NCBI GenBank assembly: GCA_022432975.1
Contig: CM039509.1
Coordinates: 6,945,043-7,009,042 of the forward strand
From: Begonia masoniana
Taxonomy: Eukaryota > Streptophyta > Magnoliopsida > Cucurbitales > Begoniaceae
Direction of reading: 5' to 3'
DNA length: 64,000 nt
The position numbers were made by a program, and so were the translations under genes. Under the pieces are notes generated by a model. The model was given only the letters and a program-made list of their open reading frames with translations. It was not told the origin of the DNA and ran no database searches. Positions 35,696 through 48,504 of the stretch are shown piece after piece; the stretch's first letter is position 1; the number at the start of each line of letters is the position of its first letter.

Positions 35696-36784
35696 CATGG
35701 CTGCCCTCAACCCTTGGATCAAATGGAGCAACCAAATCTCGGCCATCCAAGGAAGCATGAAGACCATTTTGAAGCTCCTTCCAACGGCTCTTTGTGACCC
35801 AAAACTTAACCTAATCTCTAGCCATCCTTAAGGCTAAAATCATGGCTCTTGGTGGTTGTATTTTAGTTGTTGAAGAAATGAAATGAACCCTTTTTCTTTA
35901 GGAGAAAACCGAATGGAGCAAGAAGCTACCAAGGTAAGTTTCAATTGCTAAACCGAAGGAGTTGCGCCTCCATTTCCTTCAAGCACGGTTGCTTGCAAGG
36001 ATCTCATCTTTCCACTTTTTCTCTCCACTCTTTTAAGAGTTGGAAACAAGTAGGGAGTGGCCAAACCGGTTCCTCCAAGTCAGGATTCTTTCCTTGGAAA
36101 GAATGTTTTGCTAGAAGCATCAAAACATTGCTTATCGGCCGACTTGAGTTTTTATTGTACATTTTCTTTTCCACAAACTATTTCGACCACATTTTCCATA
36201 GTCACACACCTTACTCACAACACATGCATCACGTTAACTTTCGCTTCATTTAACACTATTTTGCTTGTTCAACTTTGGCCATCATTTGAGGTCTCCTCGG
36301 CTTGGCCGAGTACCAAAGGAACTAACGATCTTTTCTTGTGTTCTAGTGACTTTTCTGGGCTAGACCATAACAACTTATGAACCCTATTGAACTGCTATTT
36401 TTTTTTTATTACACTATTATATTTGTAGTCTTTGTGTGGATCTTGGCATTCGATTAAATGTTCAAGTCTTCTGCTGCGAACTAAAACATGGGTTAGGTGA
36501 ACGGATCCTCTCCGAGAATCGAGTCGCCCGACTTGACATTCTGTTAGGCCTGCCTTCGGGTCGTGACAATTTTTAACACAAATTGGAAGCATACCAAGAT
36601 AGAAACGATGGATTGAATGACTCGTTCCTCAGAAAGGACTCAGTCATCCTGCCCAAGGCATGGTCTCTGGTTCACAACTGAAGACTTAAAACAAATTTGA
36701 AAGCCATAATAGCACGAAAAGGATCAAAATCTACATAGCAATCACAAAATATGAGCTCGTCTATGAAAATAAAATTCCAGTGTA
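35696..36784. other. Unidentified DNA right of the TRIM
   Basis: No convincing gene. A CGGGTCGTGACA at 36557-36568 looks like an LTR end, but no partner start was located. A T-run lies at 36391-36403. Confidence 0.35.
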
Positions 36785-38014
36785 TGACACGGGGTCCCTT
36801 AGAAAAGGGGCCCGTGTACAACCCACAATATTCGAATTAAGTGCTCGGTTGTGTGAATGTGATAGATATTGAGATAAATGAAGAAAAGACTAAAATAAAA
36901 ATGCAAGAAAATAACACTAAGCTAATATATATATATATATGGCCGATTATGAGATGATGATTAATAGTGAGAAATATAAAGAGAAATAAGAAGAAGGTGA
37001 TGATAGAAGATGTTAGAGATGAATATAATAAAAATGCAATAAAAATAAGGAAATGACATAAAATAAAATGTGAGTGTGGGTGTTTTGTGGAGCTGAAACT
37101 TAAATGTGGAAGTGGTGTGAAAGTGAAGACAATAAAATAAAAGAAACACCCTTGGAGGTTCCTAGAGCGAGCTTACGGGTTAGGTTCTAGGATAAACGTT
37201 TTTCGGGAGGAAAACGACCGCCGTAGGCCGGGATTTTCTTCCTCGTACCAACCCCCAATGGAGAAGGAGAGAGAATGAATGAGAGCTAACCTAGCAACCC
37301 AAGCTAGGCTAGCAATGGAGGCTAACTCCTCTTGGTTCAAAGAACCAAGGAAATATCAAAGGAGAACCAAAGATATTAGGGGAAATAGTAGTGTATTGAT
37401 TTTGGCAAAAAGTTGTCTACAATCACTAATACCATGCATTTATAGAAGTCCTAGGTGGATTAGGGCCCTTGGATCAAAAAGGATGGAGGGCCAAGATCAA
37501 GGCAAACAAGCACACATCCTAGGGAGGAGATGAATGCTATGCCTAAATGGATCAATGGAGGGAATCTTGCCACATCATCAATCCATGTTGCCACTAACTT
37601 TTGTACTTGCAAAATTATACCTTTTTTTTTTGTGGGCTCTTCTTTGGGCCAAGGCTTCCATTGGGCTCCATTTGTTGTAGGGCCTTTTCCTTTGAATATT
37701 TTGTTGAATATCTTCAACCCATAATCCACCAACATACATCTAACCCTAACCACACAATCTAATGCATGATATGCAATTATAAATTATCCTTACAAAAAGG
37801 CTAATGTATGTCAAATAAGTTTGAAATAAAAATTACAAATTAATGGGCCGGAAAGACAAATTCCCATGGGCCAAATGGTGACTCCTCCAAGTGCTCCTTA
37901 TGCATTCCTCCCATAAATTATACCTACAAAAGAAAAACACGTAATAAGTAGGAAGATTATATAAAGCTTGGGACTTTGCTAAATTTTCTTTTAATTGCAA
38001 CCCGAGGCACGTCA
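36785..38014 (-). repeat. LTR of the chromovirus-like element (3' in sense)
   Basis: 1230 bp. Contains an (AT)n tract near 36925 and is nearly identical to 42033-43261, including short frames mirrored in both copies, none of which looks coding. Confidence 0.92.
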
Positions 38015-38361
38015 TCCTCTCCGGGTGATTTGAGGATTTGACCTCAAATCCGTTGGTTGACTTCTTCCTAAAAAAGGTCTACTATGATTTCTTGTTTACT
38101 CTTTGAAGGTTCAAATTTGAGTGTCATAAGGGGATGGTCTTTCGTTTCAGTGAGCTTCACCAAGAGATGTGTAAAATGGAAAAGGTTAAGGATGGTCTTA
38201 CGAATGTTTTCTTTGGTGGGGGTGAAAAAAATTGAATTCAACGGCTACTTTGAAGGGCGATCGCTCGGTAATGGAAGAGAATTTTCCAAAGTAGGTGAAT
38301 CTGACAATTAGTAAGGTAGAAATGCTAAAATCCTTCAACCAAAGAAATAGTCCAATAAATC

Positions 38362-40664
38362 TTAAGACCACAAAAGAAAATTTTCTACCAATTGATCTTT
38401 AACTCTAGTTCTATGGTAGAATTTATGATAGCAAAAAGGTGGGGAATGAGGTTTTGGTAAACCACCAAATTGAAGGAAAGAGCGTTTGTTGGTAACAAAG
38501 AGAAATAATTTTCTACTCCTGCGTGTAGCTCTAAGAAATGATGTAGGAAAGCAATAGTTAGGCTCAATGTCATAAACTAACATCTTCCTAATCAAGGGGA
38601 ATGGTAGGAAAGTTTCCTCAAATTTTGGAAAGGGAAGAAAAGGAGTAATAATCATATTTCCGATACCAAAAATAATTTCTTCACTTAATTCTCCCTTTTC
38701 TTGAAAACACAAGATGTCATCCGATTGTATCTCTTCAATATAGAAAGGATTGGAACACCACTTGTTGGGATACGACATCTCTTCACCGTACAAGGGATTA
38801 TCATGCCAACTGATATGAGGGGGTTCTTGTCCCCTTGACGATACCAACCCAAACTTAGATATTAAAAGATTTTCTTTAATTTGTCCTTCCTTACGAATAG
38901 CTTCATCACGTGCCACTTTCTCTGGTGTCATTGGAAGTAATTTAATTTTCTGTCCTCTAAAATTAAAGACGTATCGATTGAGAAATCCATCATAATGTAC
39001 CCTACGGTCGTAGTGCCATGGTTGTCCTAGTAAAATGTGGCTGGCACTCATTGGAACAACGTCACAAATAACCGAGTCTTGGTATTTTCCTATAGTAAAA
39101 TCTACGTTTACTCGCTTGGTTATCTCGTGCTCATTTTTGTCGTCCAACCATTGAAGCTTATAGGGTGTAGATGATTAGTGGCTACTAGCCCTAATTTATC
39201 GACTATGTCTTGAGAGGCCGCATTTATGCAACTTCCTCCGTCAATAATTATTGAACAAACTTTGTCCTTGACCGCACATCTACTATGAAAAAGATTTTCC
39301 CGTTGGCAGTCTTTGTCCACATTCTTTGTCGTTAATGCACGCCTTATGACCATTAATAAGGGTCCGTCTTGTGGCTTGCATTCATCAGCTTCATCATTGC
39401 TTTCATTAATTTCTACTTCGTCCTTGTCAATTTTGTTGTATTGGTCTTCATCCTCTTCACTTTCCCATTCTCCGGTTGATTCTTTGATGACCATCACACG
39501 GTGGTTAGTGCACTTATTAGCATAGTGACCCTTTCCTAAGCACTTGAAACATTGCACATCACGTGCTCTAGGTCCTTTTAATGATGGCTCTTGGGTTTTA
39601 TTAGGTGGAAAATTGTGAGGGGTGTTGGATGTTTGCGGGGTCCAATTTCGATTGTAAGGCCTTTTATCTTCTCGTCTTGGAGTAAGCTGGTCGGAATTAA
39701 GATTTCTAGGTGGGAATTCAGGAAGGTCGGTCCTACGCTTCCTCTTCAGTTGCCTCTCCACCGTGAGGGCTAATTGAATGACCAACTCCATGGTCTCCAA
39801 TTGTTGCAATTCTACGGCATCTCCGATGTCGCGGTTCAAGCCTCTTATGAATCTAGCGATGAGTTGTTCTTGGGGTTCATCAATTGCGCATCGCATATTA
39901 AGGGTTTCGAATTTGGTAAGATACTCGTCTACCGAGAGGCCATTTTGCTTTAGAGTGTGAAGTTGATGAAAGAGTTCGTGTTTGTAGTGACGAGGGACGA
40001 ACCTATGGTGCATTAAATCTTTCATGGAAGTCCATGTAGTAACGGGGGTTCCTAAGGTTCTCACTCGTTGGGTTTTGAGATTTGACCACCACAAAGCGGC
40101 GTGGCTCGTGAGTTCAAGGGAGGCGAGTTGAATTTTAACTCTATCGGAGTAATCGTGACAATCGAATACTCGCTCAACTCTATCAATCCAATCCAAATAA
40201 GTGTGCCCGTCACACGTTCCATCGAAAGGGGGAATTGTAATCTTAATATTGCGGAGGTCGTCGTTGTCCCTACAACGATATGGGCGATACTCTTCATCAT
40301 CAACCCAATCCTCATCCTCCGAGGAATATCGTTGTCTCCTTCTATGGGGTTCAGCCCATTCGTCCTCTATGGGAGGTTGAGGGGTATGATTACGACGTCT
40401 AGGACGCTCGGGAATGATCCTAGAGGAGGTCTCTTGAGAAGGGACTTGTTCATGGAATTCATTTCGGGGAGGATTGTTTAAAAGTGATTGGACTTGTTGG
40501 GCAAGGTTGTGAATCATGCTCGTTAAGGCCTCAATTTGTCCTTGTACGTTCCCTTGGGTGCTAGTTTCACCTTCACGTCGTGTGTGCTCGGGTGGGGGAG
40601 TATCCCTAACCCGAGTTAGTTCTTGATGTGGTGGGTCTCGATTGAATCCACTTCGATTAGTCAT
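38362..40664 (-). CDS. Gag-protease polyprotein with unfamiliar C-terminal extension, one frameshift
   Basis: The first ATG in a sensible context is at 40664 (MTNRSGFNRD). Gag: ITIPPFDGTCDGHTYLDWID, then LASLELTSHAALWWSNLKTQ, and the CCHC knuckle CFKCLGKGHYANKC near 39540. The protease site is IIIDGGSCINAAS, with Gly where Ser or Thr usually follows the catalytic Asp. The frame ends at 39120, but the protease clearly continues one frame over (39147-38362: ITKRVNVDFTIGKYQDSVIC, ASHILLGQPWHYDRRVHYDG). A single-base deletion near 39161-39166 explains this. After the protease come about 170 residues with no RT signature, ending at 38362. The Gag half is intact over about 515 codons. Confidence 0.85.
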
Positions 40665-42032
40665 AGTTAAGTGTTTTAATTTAAATTCCAATTCTTGTCT
40701 AAGTTAATTTTCCTAAATTAGTGTGATTTTTATCTTCTTAATGTCTTAGGCAATTTTTTGGCACTAAGGGATAATCTTAGCTAAGACAAAAGGAAAATGG
40801 GGATCATGCTAAAATAGTTCAACAACTTAGCAATTTTTAATAAACACTTAGCATTTTAACTAAAGGAATGAATATTTTCATGTATTAATAATCACCACAA
40901 TTTCAATAAAATTCACCCAAGTTACCAACTTTTAATTAAGATCACTTAGAGCAATAATAATAACAACTAATTAAACCCAAAAACAGCAAATAAATAAATT
41001 TAGAACACCAAATAATTCAAGATAACATGCTGAATTTTCCAATCAAATATAACAGAATTTTCAAGTAATATCTAGCTCAAATTTTCTAATTTAAATCATG
41101 CTTTTGCTAAATTCTTATAAACCAATTTCGTGCAATTAATTAACAGCATATAATAGGTAAGTTTATAAGTTTAAACAAGAGCAACATTCAGAGAAATAAT
41201 AAGCAAATTCCGAGCTCAATAAAAGGATGCAAAAATCGATGAGTTAAATCAACAATAATTCACTTTCCGATAATGATAAATATATATCGAGTTTAAGCAC
41301 CAAAATTTCCAGAAAATTAATATATCTATTGGACAAGATTTAGATGCTAAAACATGAGGTAAATGATAATATAAAAAGCAAATGAAGCCAAGCAAAGCTA
41401 TACTAAAATCGTGGAGAAAATTCACAAAATGTAACCGATTTTAGATTTTATATTAAGTCGATTTCATGCTTCATTTTTCTCCAATATTTCCAGACAACTT
41501 TTACCTTAGATCTAGGTGCAAATGTTGATTCAAAATCAAAGCAAAATATATGGAAAATCCGAGGCTAAGATGAAGAATAAAACCGAGGAATAACAATTTC
41601 AACAAACCAATTTTTAAGCATTTAAATTCAAGCCGATTTTCATGTAAAATTTCAGATTCAAACTCTAGCTATTTGATAACATTTAGATAGATTAAACATG
41701 GTTCAAACATAGCAAAATAAAATGGAGATATCAAGTAGAAGAACAATGCAAAATAATGGAAAAAGCAAGAAGAAAATGAGGGGAAATGGATGCCTACCTT
41801 TGGCCGATTTTTGCACATTGCATACCATAGTTTTCCATAATATATTAAGCATCAAAATGACAATAATAATGGCAGCAAATATAAAAGTTAGATTAACACA
41901 GAGTTAGCACAATAATATAAAGAAAATAATGCGGAAAAATAAAGGAGCCGCTATCCCGGTTTCGTGCTATATTTTGGCCGAAGCCAAATGCAACTAAAAC
42001 ACATTGGGAAGCCTTGTGGCTCTGATACCACT
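40665..42032 (-). other. Leader of the chromovirus-like element with primer site
   Basis: 1.37 kb of A-rich untranslated sequence between the primer site (42018-42030) and the Gag ATG. No open frame of note. Confidence 0.7.
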
Positions 42033-43261
42033 TGACACGGGGTCCCTTAGAAAAGGGGCCCGTGTACAACCCACAATATTCGAATTAAGTGCTCGGTTGT
42101 GTGAATGTGATAGATATTAAGATAAATGAAGAAAAGACTAAAATAAAAATGCAAGAAAATAACACTAAGCTAATATATATATATATATGGCCGATTATGA
42201 GATGATGATTAATAGTGAGAAATATAAAGAGAAATAAGAAGAAGGTGATGATAGAAGATGTTAGAGATGAATATAATAAAAATGCAATAAAAATAAGGAA
42301 ATGACGTAAAATAAAATGTGAGTGTGGGTGTTTTGTGGAGCTGAAACTTAAATGTGGAAGTGGTGTGAAAGTGAAGACAATAAAATAAAAGAAACATCCT
42401 TGGAGGTTCCTAGAGCGAGCTTACGGGTTAGGCTCTAGGATAAACGTTTTTCGGGAGGAAAACGACCGCCGTAGGCCGGGATTTTCTTCCTCGTACCAAC
42501 CCCCAATGGAGAAGGAGAGGGAATGAATGAGAGCTAACCTAGCAACCCAAGCTAGGCTAGCAATGGAGGCTAACTCCTCTTGGTTCAAAGAACCAAGGAA
42601 ATATCAAAGGAGAACCAAAGATATTAGGGGAAATAGTAGTGTATTGATTTTGGCAAAAAGTTGTCTACAATCACTAATACCATGCATTTATAGAAGTCCT
42701 AGGTGGATTAGGGTCCTTGGATCAAAAAGGATGGAGGGCCAAGATCAAGGCAAACAAGCACACATCCTAGGGAGGAGATGAATGCTATGCCTAAATGGAT
42801 CAATGGAGGGAATCTTGCCACATCATCAATCCATGTTGCCACTAACTTTTGTACTTGCAAAATTATACCTTTTTTTTTGTGGGCTCTTCTTTGGGCCAAG
42901 GCTTCCATTGGGCTCCATTTGTTGTAGGGCCTTTTCCTTTGAATATTTTGTTGAATATCTTCAACCCATAATCCACCAACATACATCTAACCCTAACCAC
43001 ACAATCTAATGCATGATATGCAATTATAAATTATCCTTACAAAAAGGCTAATGTATGTCAAATAAGTTTGAAATAAAAATTACAAATTAATGGGCCGGAA
43101 AGACAAATTCCCATGGGCCAAATGGTGACTCCTCCAAGTGCTCCTTATGCATTCCTCCCATAAATTATACCTACAAAATAAAAACACGTAATAAGTAGGA
43201 AGATTATATAAAGCGTGGGACTTTGCTAATTTTTCTTTTAATTGCAACCCGAGGCACGTCA
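42033..43261 (-). repeat. LTR of the chromovirus-like element (5' in sense)
   Basis: 1229 bp partner of 36785-38014. Differences seen include ATTGAGAT/ATTAAGAT, GACATAAA/GACGTAAA and a one-base T-run change. Confidence 0.92.
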
Positions 43262-43389
43262 GTGTAGGAAGAAAATGTGTCACACCTTGATATAGTTATA
43301 AAGACCCAAATAGAAAGGACCCAATAAAATGAGTACTCGCCCAATAAAATAAAAGACAACACTCTTAATTAAATGAATATAAACATGGA

Positions 43390-45398
43390 AACTCCACAAA
43401 GTAGCCATTACTGATCACCACATATCTTATATGAGAAAAATAAATATTCTTTTGAAATGGGCGACTAAAATCAGTAGAGGTCTTAGCACTATACCTAATG
43501 CATGTAAAAATTAATTTTGTTTTTCATCTGTGAAAAACATAAGCAGGTGAAATATGCAGAGATGGATTCAAAATTTTTTACCATTTTAAATTTTTTTTAC
43601 CATTTTAAAACAAGTTTCATGAGCTATCGTGGGGTACGTTTCAAAAACAATGCTACATAGTTGAGTGTAACTACATAGAAAATAATGCCACCACTTTTGT
43701 CCGTAGAAAACAATCCTAGTAAAGATAAGGTGATTCATAGACTTTGCATAACGACATCTTCAGATGTGCAAGAAAGAAGATTGACTATCGGGAGACTAGT
43801 CACAACATAGGCAAAAGCCCTCATCAGGTTTGAGATTTACACTCAAGGACCGACATTGGAATCTAGCTCAATTCAATATCACGCTTAACAAACAAACACC
43901 TTCTCGCAATAGAAGATGCACAACAAACAAATGGCCTAGATCAATAGCCCAAAATACCTAAAAATTGGCTGGAATACTAGATTAAATATCATGCACGTTT
44001 AATGTAAAAGTGTAAATCTTGCATACATATAGTATAAAAATAAAAATGTTGTAAAACAGAACATGTGGTGTTTCCATCCCATCTAGTACAAAATAAGGTT
44101 TTAAAAATCATGATGCATGTGCGAATATAGTCAAAGAAATTCCTACCTTGACTATGGTAATTCTTCTTACCACTGGGAATGATATTTCTAAGAATATGTT
44201 TGAAGTCATCAAACTCATCTGAACCTACAACAATATTGATGTCACAATCTCTTTTAGAGCTCTAGGGATAACGATCTTGCCCTATGCACAGAATAAGAAC
44301 CCAAACTAGAAGAACTAAACAAATTGTCCTAAACTTCACCACAGTAGCAAAGCTTAAGCTAAAAGAACGACCTAAGTAATGACCAAAGGTCGTCCCAAGA
44401 GTAGGCACCAAAATTGGTCCAAAATGGACATGAAGGGGATCAACACCACAATGCCCAAGTCTAGTGTAAAATCCACATGTCTATCAATTTCTTGACTTCC
44501 AATGATGTCGAACCCACCGCATACTAATACAAATCAATTTTCGGCCAACATAATAAAAAATTAACCAAGGATTTGGAGCTTTTAAGCTCAAAAGTGAATT
44601 TTTGACAAAAAAACACCAGAACTGACAAAAACTAACTAAATAGAAGTTTGGATTTTTTGTAACATTGACAAAACTAAAACTCCACAAAGTAGCCATTACT
44701 GATCACCACAGATCTTTTATGAGAAAAATAAATATTCTTTTGAAATGGGCGACTAAACTCAGTAAAGGTCTTAGCACTATACCAAATGCATGTAAAAATT
44801 AATTTTGTTTTTCATCAATGAAAAATATAAGTAGGTGAAATATGCAGAGATGAATTCAAAATTTTTTACCATTTAAAAAAAAAAAATTACCATTTTAAAA
44901 ACATGTTTCATGAGCTATCATGGGGTACGTTTCAAAAACAATGCTACATAGTTCAATGTAACTACATAGAAAATAATGCGACCACTTTTGTCCGTAGAAA
45001 ACAATCCTAGTAAAAATAAGGTGATTCATAGACTTTACCTAATGACATCTTCAGATGCGCAAGAAAGAAGATTGACTGTCGAGAGACTAGTCACAACATA
45101 GGCAAAAGCCCTCATCAGGTTTAAGATTTACACTCAAGGACCAGCGTTGGAATCTAGCTCAATACGATATCACGCTTAACAAACAAACACCTTCTCACAA
45201 TAGAAGATATACATCAAACAAATGGCCTAGATCATGAGCCCAAAATAACTAAAAATTGGTTGGAATACCAGATTAAATATCATGCACGTTTAATGTAAAA
45301 GTGTAAATCTTGCATACATATAGTATAAAAATAAACATGTTGTAAAATAGAATATGTGGTGTTTCCATGCTATCTAGTACAAAATAAGGTTTTACAAT
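43390..45398. repeat. Direct repeat, two copies of about 720 bp
   Basis: 43390-44107 and 44680-45398 are colinear, from CTCCACAAAGTAGCCATTAC to GTACAAAATAAGGTTTTA, with roughly 95% identity by eye and about 570 bp between them. They could be LTR remnants of one short element or a tandem segmental duplication; no TG/CA borders with target duplications were found. No gene in either copy. Confidence 0.6.
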
Positions 45399-46400
45399 TT
45401 TAGAGGCACTGATACAGCTGACACTGCTGGCTGCATCGTAGCCGACATTCTGCTCAATGCGTTGACAACAACGTTAGCTTTCCCGGGGTGGTACTTAATT
45501 TCGATGTCATAATCCTTCACAAATTCTAACCACCACCTCTGCCTCATGTTCAATTCCTTCTGAGTAAAGATGTATTTCAAACTTTTGTGATCTGAAAACA
45601 CTTCACATTGTTATCCATATAGGTAGTATCTCCATATTTTCAGTTCAAAAACAACTGCTGTCAACTTGAGATCGTGAGTAGGATAATTCTACTCATAACT
45701 CTTTAGTTGTCTAGAAGCGTAAGCTATCACCTTTCCATCTTGCATTAATATGCATCTCAAACCTATCTTTGAAGCATCGCAGTATACACTGAATTTGCCA
45801 GCCTCAACCGGTAATATTAACAATGGAGCCGTAGTCAACTTCTGTTTCAGTGTCTGAAAACTCTCTTCGCAAGCTCCAGACCACTTTTACTTGATATCTT
45901 TCCTTGTTAAGCCGGTCAAAGACTTTTCTATCACAGAAAATCCCTCAATAAATTTCCTGTAATAGCTAGCTAACCCAATAAAACTCTGTATTTCACTGGC
46001 ATTCCTCGGCCGTGGCCATTCCTTTACAGCCTAAATCTTAGCTAGGTCTATTGAAACACCATCTTCAGAAACAACGTGGCCTAGAAAATTAATTTTATCC
46101 AGCCAGAACCCACACTTCGACAGCTTGACATAGAGCTAATGCTGCTTTAAAGTTGATAGCACTACATTTAGGTGCTCCTTATGATCCTCTTCATTCCGAG
46201 AATAGACCAGAATATCGTCAATGAAAACGATTACAAACTTGTCAAGAAAATCCTGGAATATCCTGTTCATCAGGTCCATAAACGCAGCCATGGCATTCGT
46301 CAATCCAAACAACATCACCAAGAATTCATAATGCCCATAGCGGGTCCTGCAGACGGTCTTTGGAATATTCTCTGCCTGGACCTTCTACTTCCAAATATTT
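45385..46400 (-). pseudogene. Ty3/gypsy pol fragment: reverse transcriptase and RNase H
   Basis: On the minus strand from about 46400: [20 protein letters not shown] and [20 protein letters not shown] (catalytic FIDDILVYS at about 46215). In other frames: a region with [20 protein letters not shown], then [20 protein letters not shown] and [20 protein letters not shown] at 45460-45600. This is the Del/Tekay-type RT thumb to RNase H stretch. Several stops and frameshifts; protease and integrase are missing. It is the only RT besides the copia one in the window. Confidence 0.85.
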
Positions 46401-46639
46401 TCCGTTTTGAACCGCATAAGACATGTATGGATTTGTTCCTAAATCTCACCCTAGATTATGTAGTGACTTCCTCTACCTTTTCTAAATAATGTACAGTTAT
46501 GCAACTCTTTGATAATGGCTTGGCCCTGGACCTCATATTATGGGTTTGTCATAAAAAGTCTATAAAAATGACTCAAAATTAATGTAATGTGGCTTCAACT
46601 TTTGAAATTGAAAATTGATGAATCTGAGGAAGAGGATTG

Positions 46640-48489
46640 GACACTATCGATTGCTACCAAGTTGGTTTGCTTGATAGTTCTTATTGACACCATCTTTCTC
46701 CAGCTCAGATGTTGTGAAAATTATTTCGCAAGTGTACGAGTCGCAACAAGTAATAAAATGATAAGTAGATTGTCGAACCCACGAGGACTTATTAATTAAT
46801 AATCGAATTTATTAATCTTAATTCTAAATTGAACATACGTTTTATGATTTCAAGAATTTAAATTAAGTTAAACAATCAAAACAAGTAAAATAAACTAATG
46901 TGAAATAACGAAATAAATAAAATGAGATTAAATTTAATTAATAAAAGCCTAGATACTACGATTTCACCAAGACAACATTTATTTCATTCCTTCCTAATTA
47001 TATTCATAAGTATTCTCTCTATGTTGATGATCGATTTCGCTAAATTCTAATACAATCTCTCTCGAGCATTGCTTAGTTTATCTGATTAATGGGTTATCAC
47101 TTCTCAGTCTCAAATCCTACATTAATCAAATACAAATAAATTAAGAAATCACAATGATCACATCAATACCGTAATTACCTCTAGCCTACGCATATTTATG
47201 ACATTAATTTTAGTACTCGGGTGTTTATCACCTCTCAGTCTCAAAATACTCCAAAAATCAAGTAAAGATTGGCCAGAAATATTTACAAGCTTTAAAAACG
47301 AAAATTAAATGCATCAACAATATTGAAAGAAATACTTATTGAATTTAATTAAACAAAAAAATAAAAAATAAACATCGTCTAGCTACATCATAGCCCTAGA
47401 AGAGAAATTTAGTTCATGCTAGAAGAAAAAAAAACAATAAGAATAATAAAGATGTTCATAGTTCAGAAGAGAAAGGGAAAGAAAAACTAGGCTGAAATTC
47501 AGTTCTCGAAGCTCTCGCTCCGTTCCGGTCTCCAATCTCGCTAGAGCTTCTCTCAATGATAGTCTCCCTCTCTCGTCAGGGCTTGTTCTGAATGATGCTC
47601 CTCCATAGTTAGTTAACCTAATTCTTAATTAATCTGAAGCCCATAAATCTAAAGCCAACAATCAACCTCAACGATTGAGATTAAAACAGATTAAAACAAT
47701 TAAAATAGCCAAACGGTTGAGATTCTTTCTACTTTTCTTAAAATCCCGCTTCAGCCGATCGATCGCCTAAAGTAGCCGATCGATCGGCAACTCCTCTGCC
47801 TTTCTTTCCAATTGATTTCACTAAAAACCTGTAATTTTCTAATTTTTCTGTGCACTTACATCAAACATATCAGAATCTTTCATATACTTAGTAAAACTTA
47901 TCAATTCAAGTATTAAAAAGTACAATAAAGTGTGTAAAATACACACTTATCATCAGACCAGGGATTATGAGCTAAGGAAAGGGGTGGAAAAAACCATCTC
48001 GTGTGGAGAAAGACATTGTCGGAGGTGCATTGAGCCATCCTCTCGGACCAGCTGTGGAATTCCTACCATTGCTCAGTTGCACCTGCGATTTTTGCTCTGA
48101 AAATTTTAGAGCCTATTCTACACACCTCCAGGTTCATCGTATTAAAATTTCATCCAATTTGGTTTAGTCGGTTGGGAGATATTTGTTTCACAAATTGAGT
48201 ATTAATCTGCCCAAAAAAACTACTTAACCGAGAATCAGATTTTTTTGTTATGTTAGCAGCATAACTCTTTGGTCTTAACGATTTTGAAGCTAAAATTTTA
48301 GGAGCATATTATATATATTTTTGGCAAAGTTGTGTTAAATTTTCAAGTTATTTTAAATTCACTTGGAGAAGTTACATTTGCATTTGGAGCCTCTTTCGGC
48401 CAAGAAACACTTGGTGTAAATTTGAGGAGCACCTATTGTTTTTGCGGTGTTGTTTGTAGGTGCCACAAAAACCGATCCTATTGCTCATC
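46640..48489 (+). repeat. 5' LTR (left edge uncertain), interrupted
   Basis: 46640-46709 and 47958-48489 are contiguous in the 3' copy at 56010-56635. The left end probably extends beyond the aligned part in the 3' LTR but is not conserved here. Confidence 0.7.
46710..47952. mobile_element. Solo LTR, 1.24 kb, TGTTGTGAAAA family
   Basis: TG...CA ends and a perfect TCAGA duplication (46705-46709, 47953-47957). The start GTGAAAATTATTTCGCAAGT and the CGAACCCACGAGGACT block resemble a widespread plant gypsy LTR type. It carries CAGCCGATCGATCGCC (47752-47767) and TAGCCGATCGATCGGC (47773-47788), 21 bp apart. No coding sequence. Confidence 0.85.
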
Positions 48490-48492
48490 AAG

Positions 48493-48504
48493 TGGTATCA
48501 GTGC
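48493..48504 (+). other. Met-tRNA primer binding site
   Basis: TGGTATCAGTGC, one change from TGGTATCAGAGC, three bases after the LTR end GCTCATCA. Confidence 0.8.

Larger units (their letters stand above)
36785..43261 (-). mobile_element. Young chromovirus-like LTR element, gag-protease only
   Basis: LTRs 36785-38014 and 42033-43261 begin TGACACGGGG and end GGCACGTCA, with a perfect GTGTA duplication (36780-36784, 43262-43266). By eye the LTRs differ at about ten to twelve positions in 1.23 kb, so insertion is recent. Sense direction is minus: the primer site complement GGCTCTGATACCA is at 42018-42030, and a CCCGGAGAGGA purine tract borders the left LTR. The internal region has a 1.35 kb leader and one long Gag-protease frame; RT, RNase H and integrase are absent. 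Movement would require enzymes from another element. Confidence 0.9.

Noticed and set aside
45385..46400. Integrated plant pararetrovirus
   Set aside because: RT and RNase H motifs are of Ty3/gypsy Del/Tekay type, and no movement or coat protein motifs are nearby.
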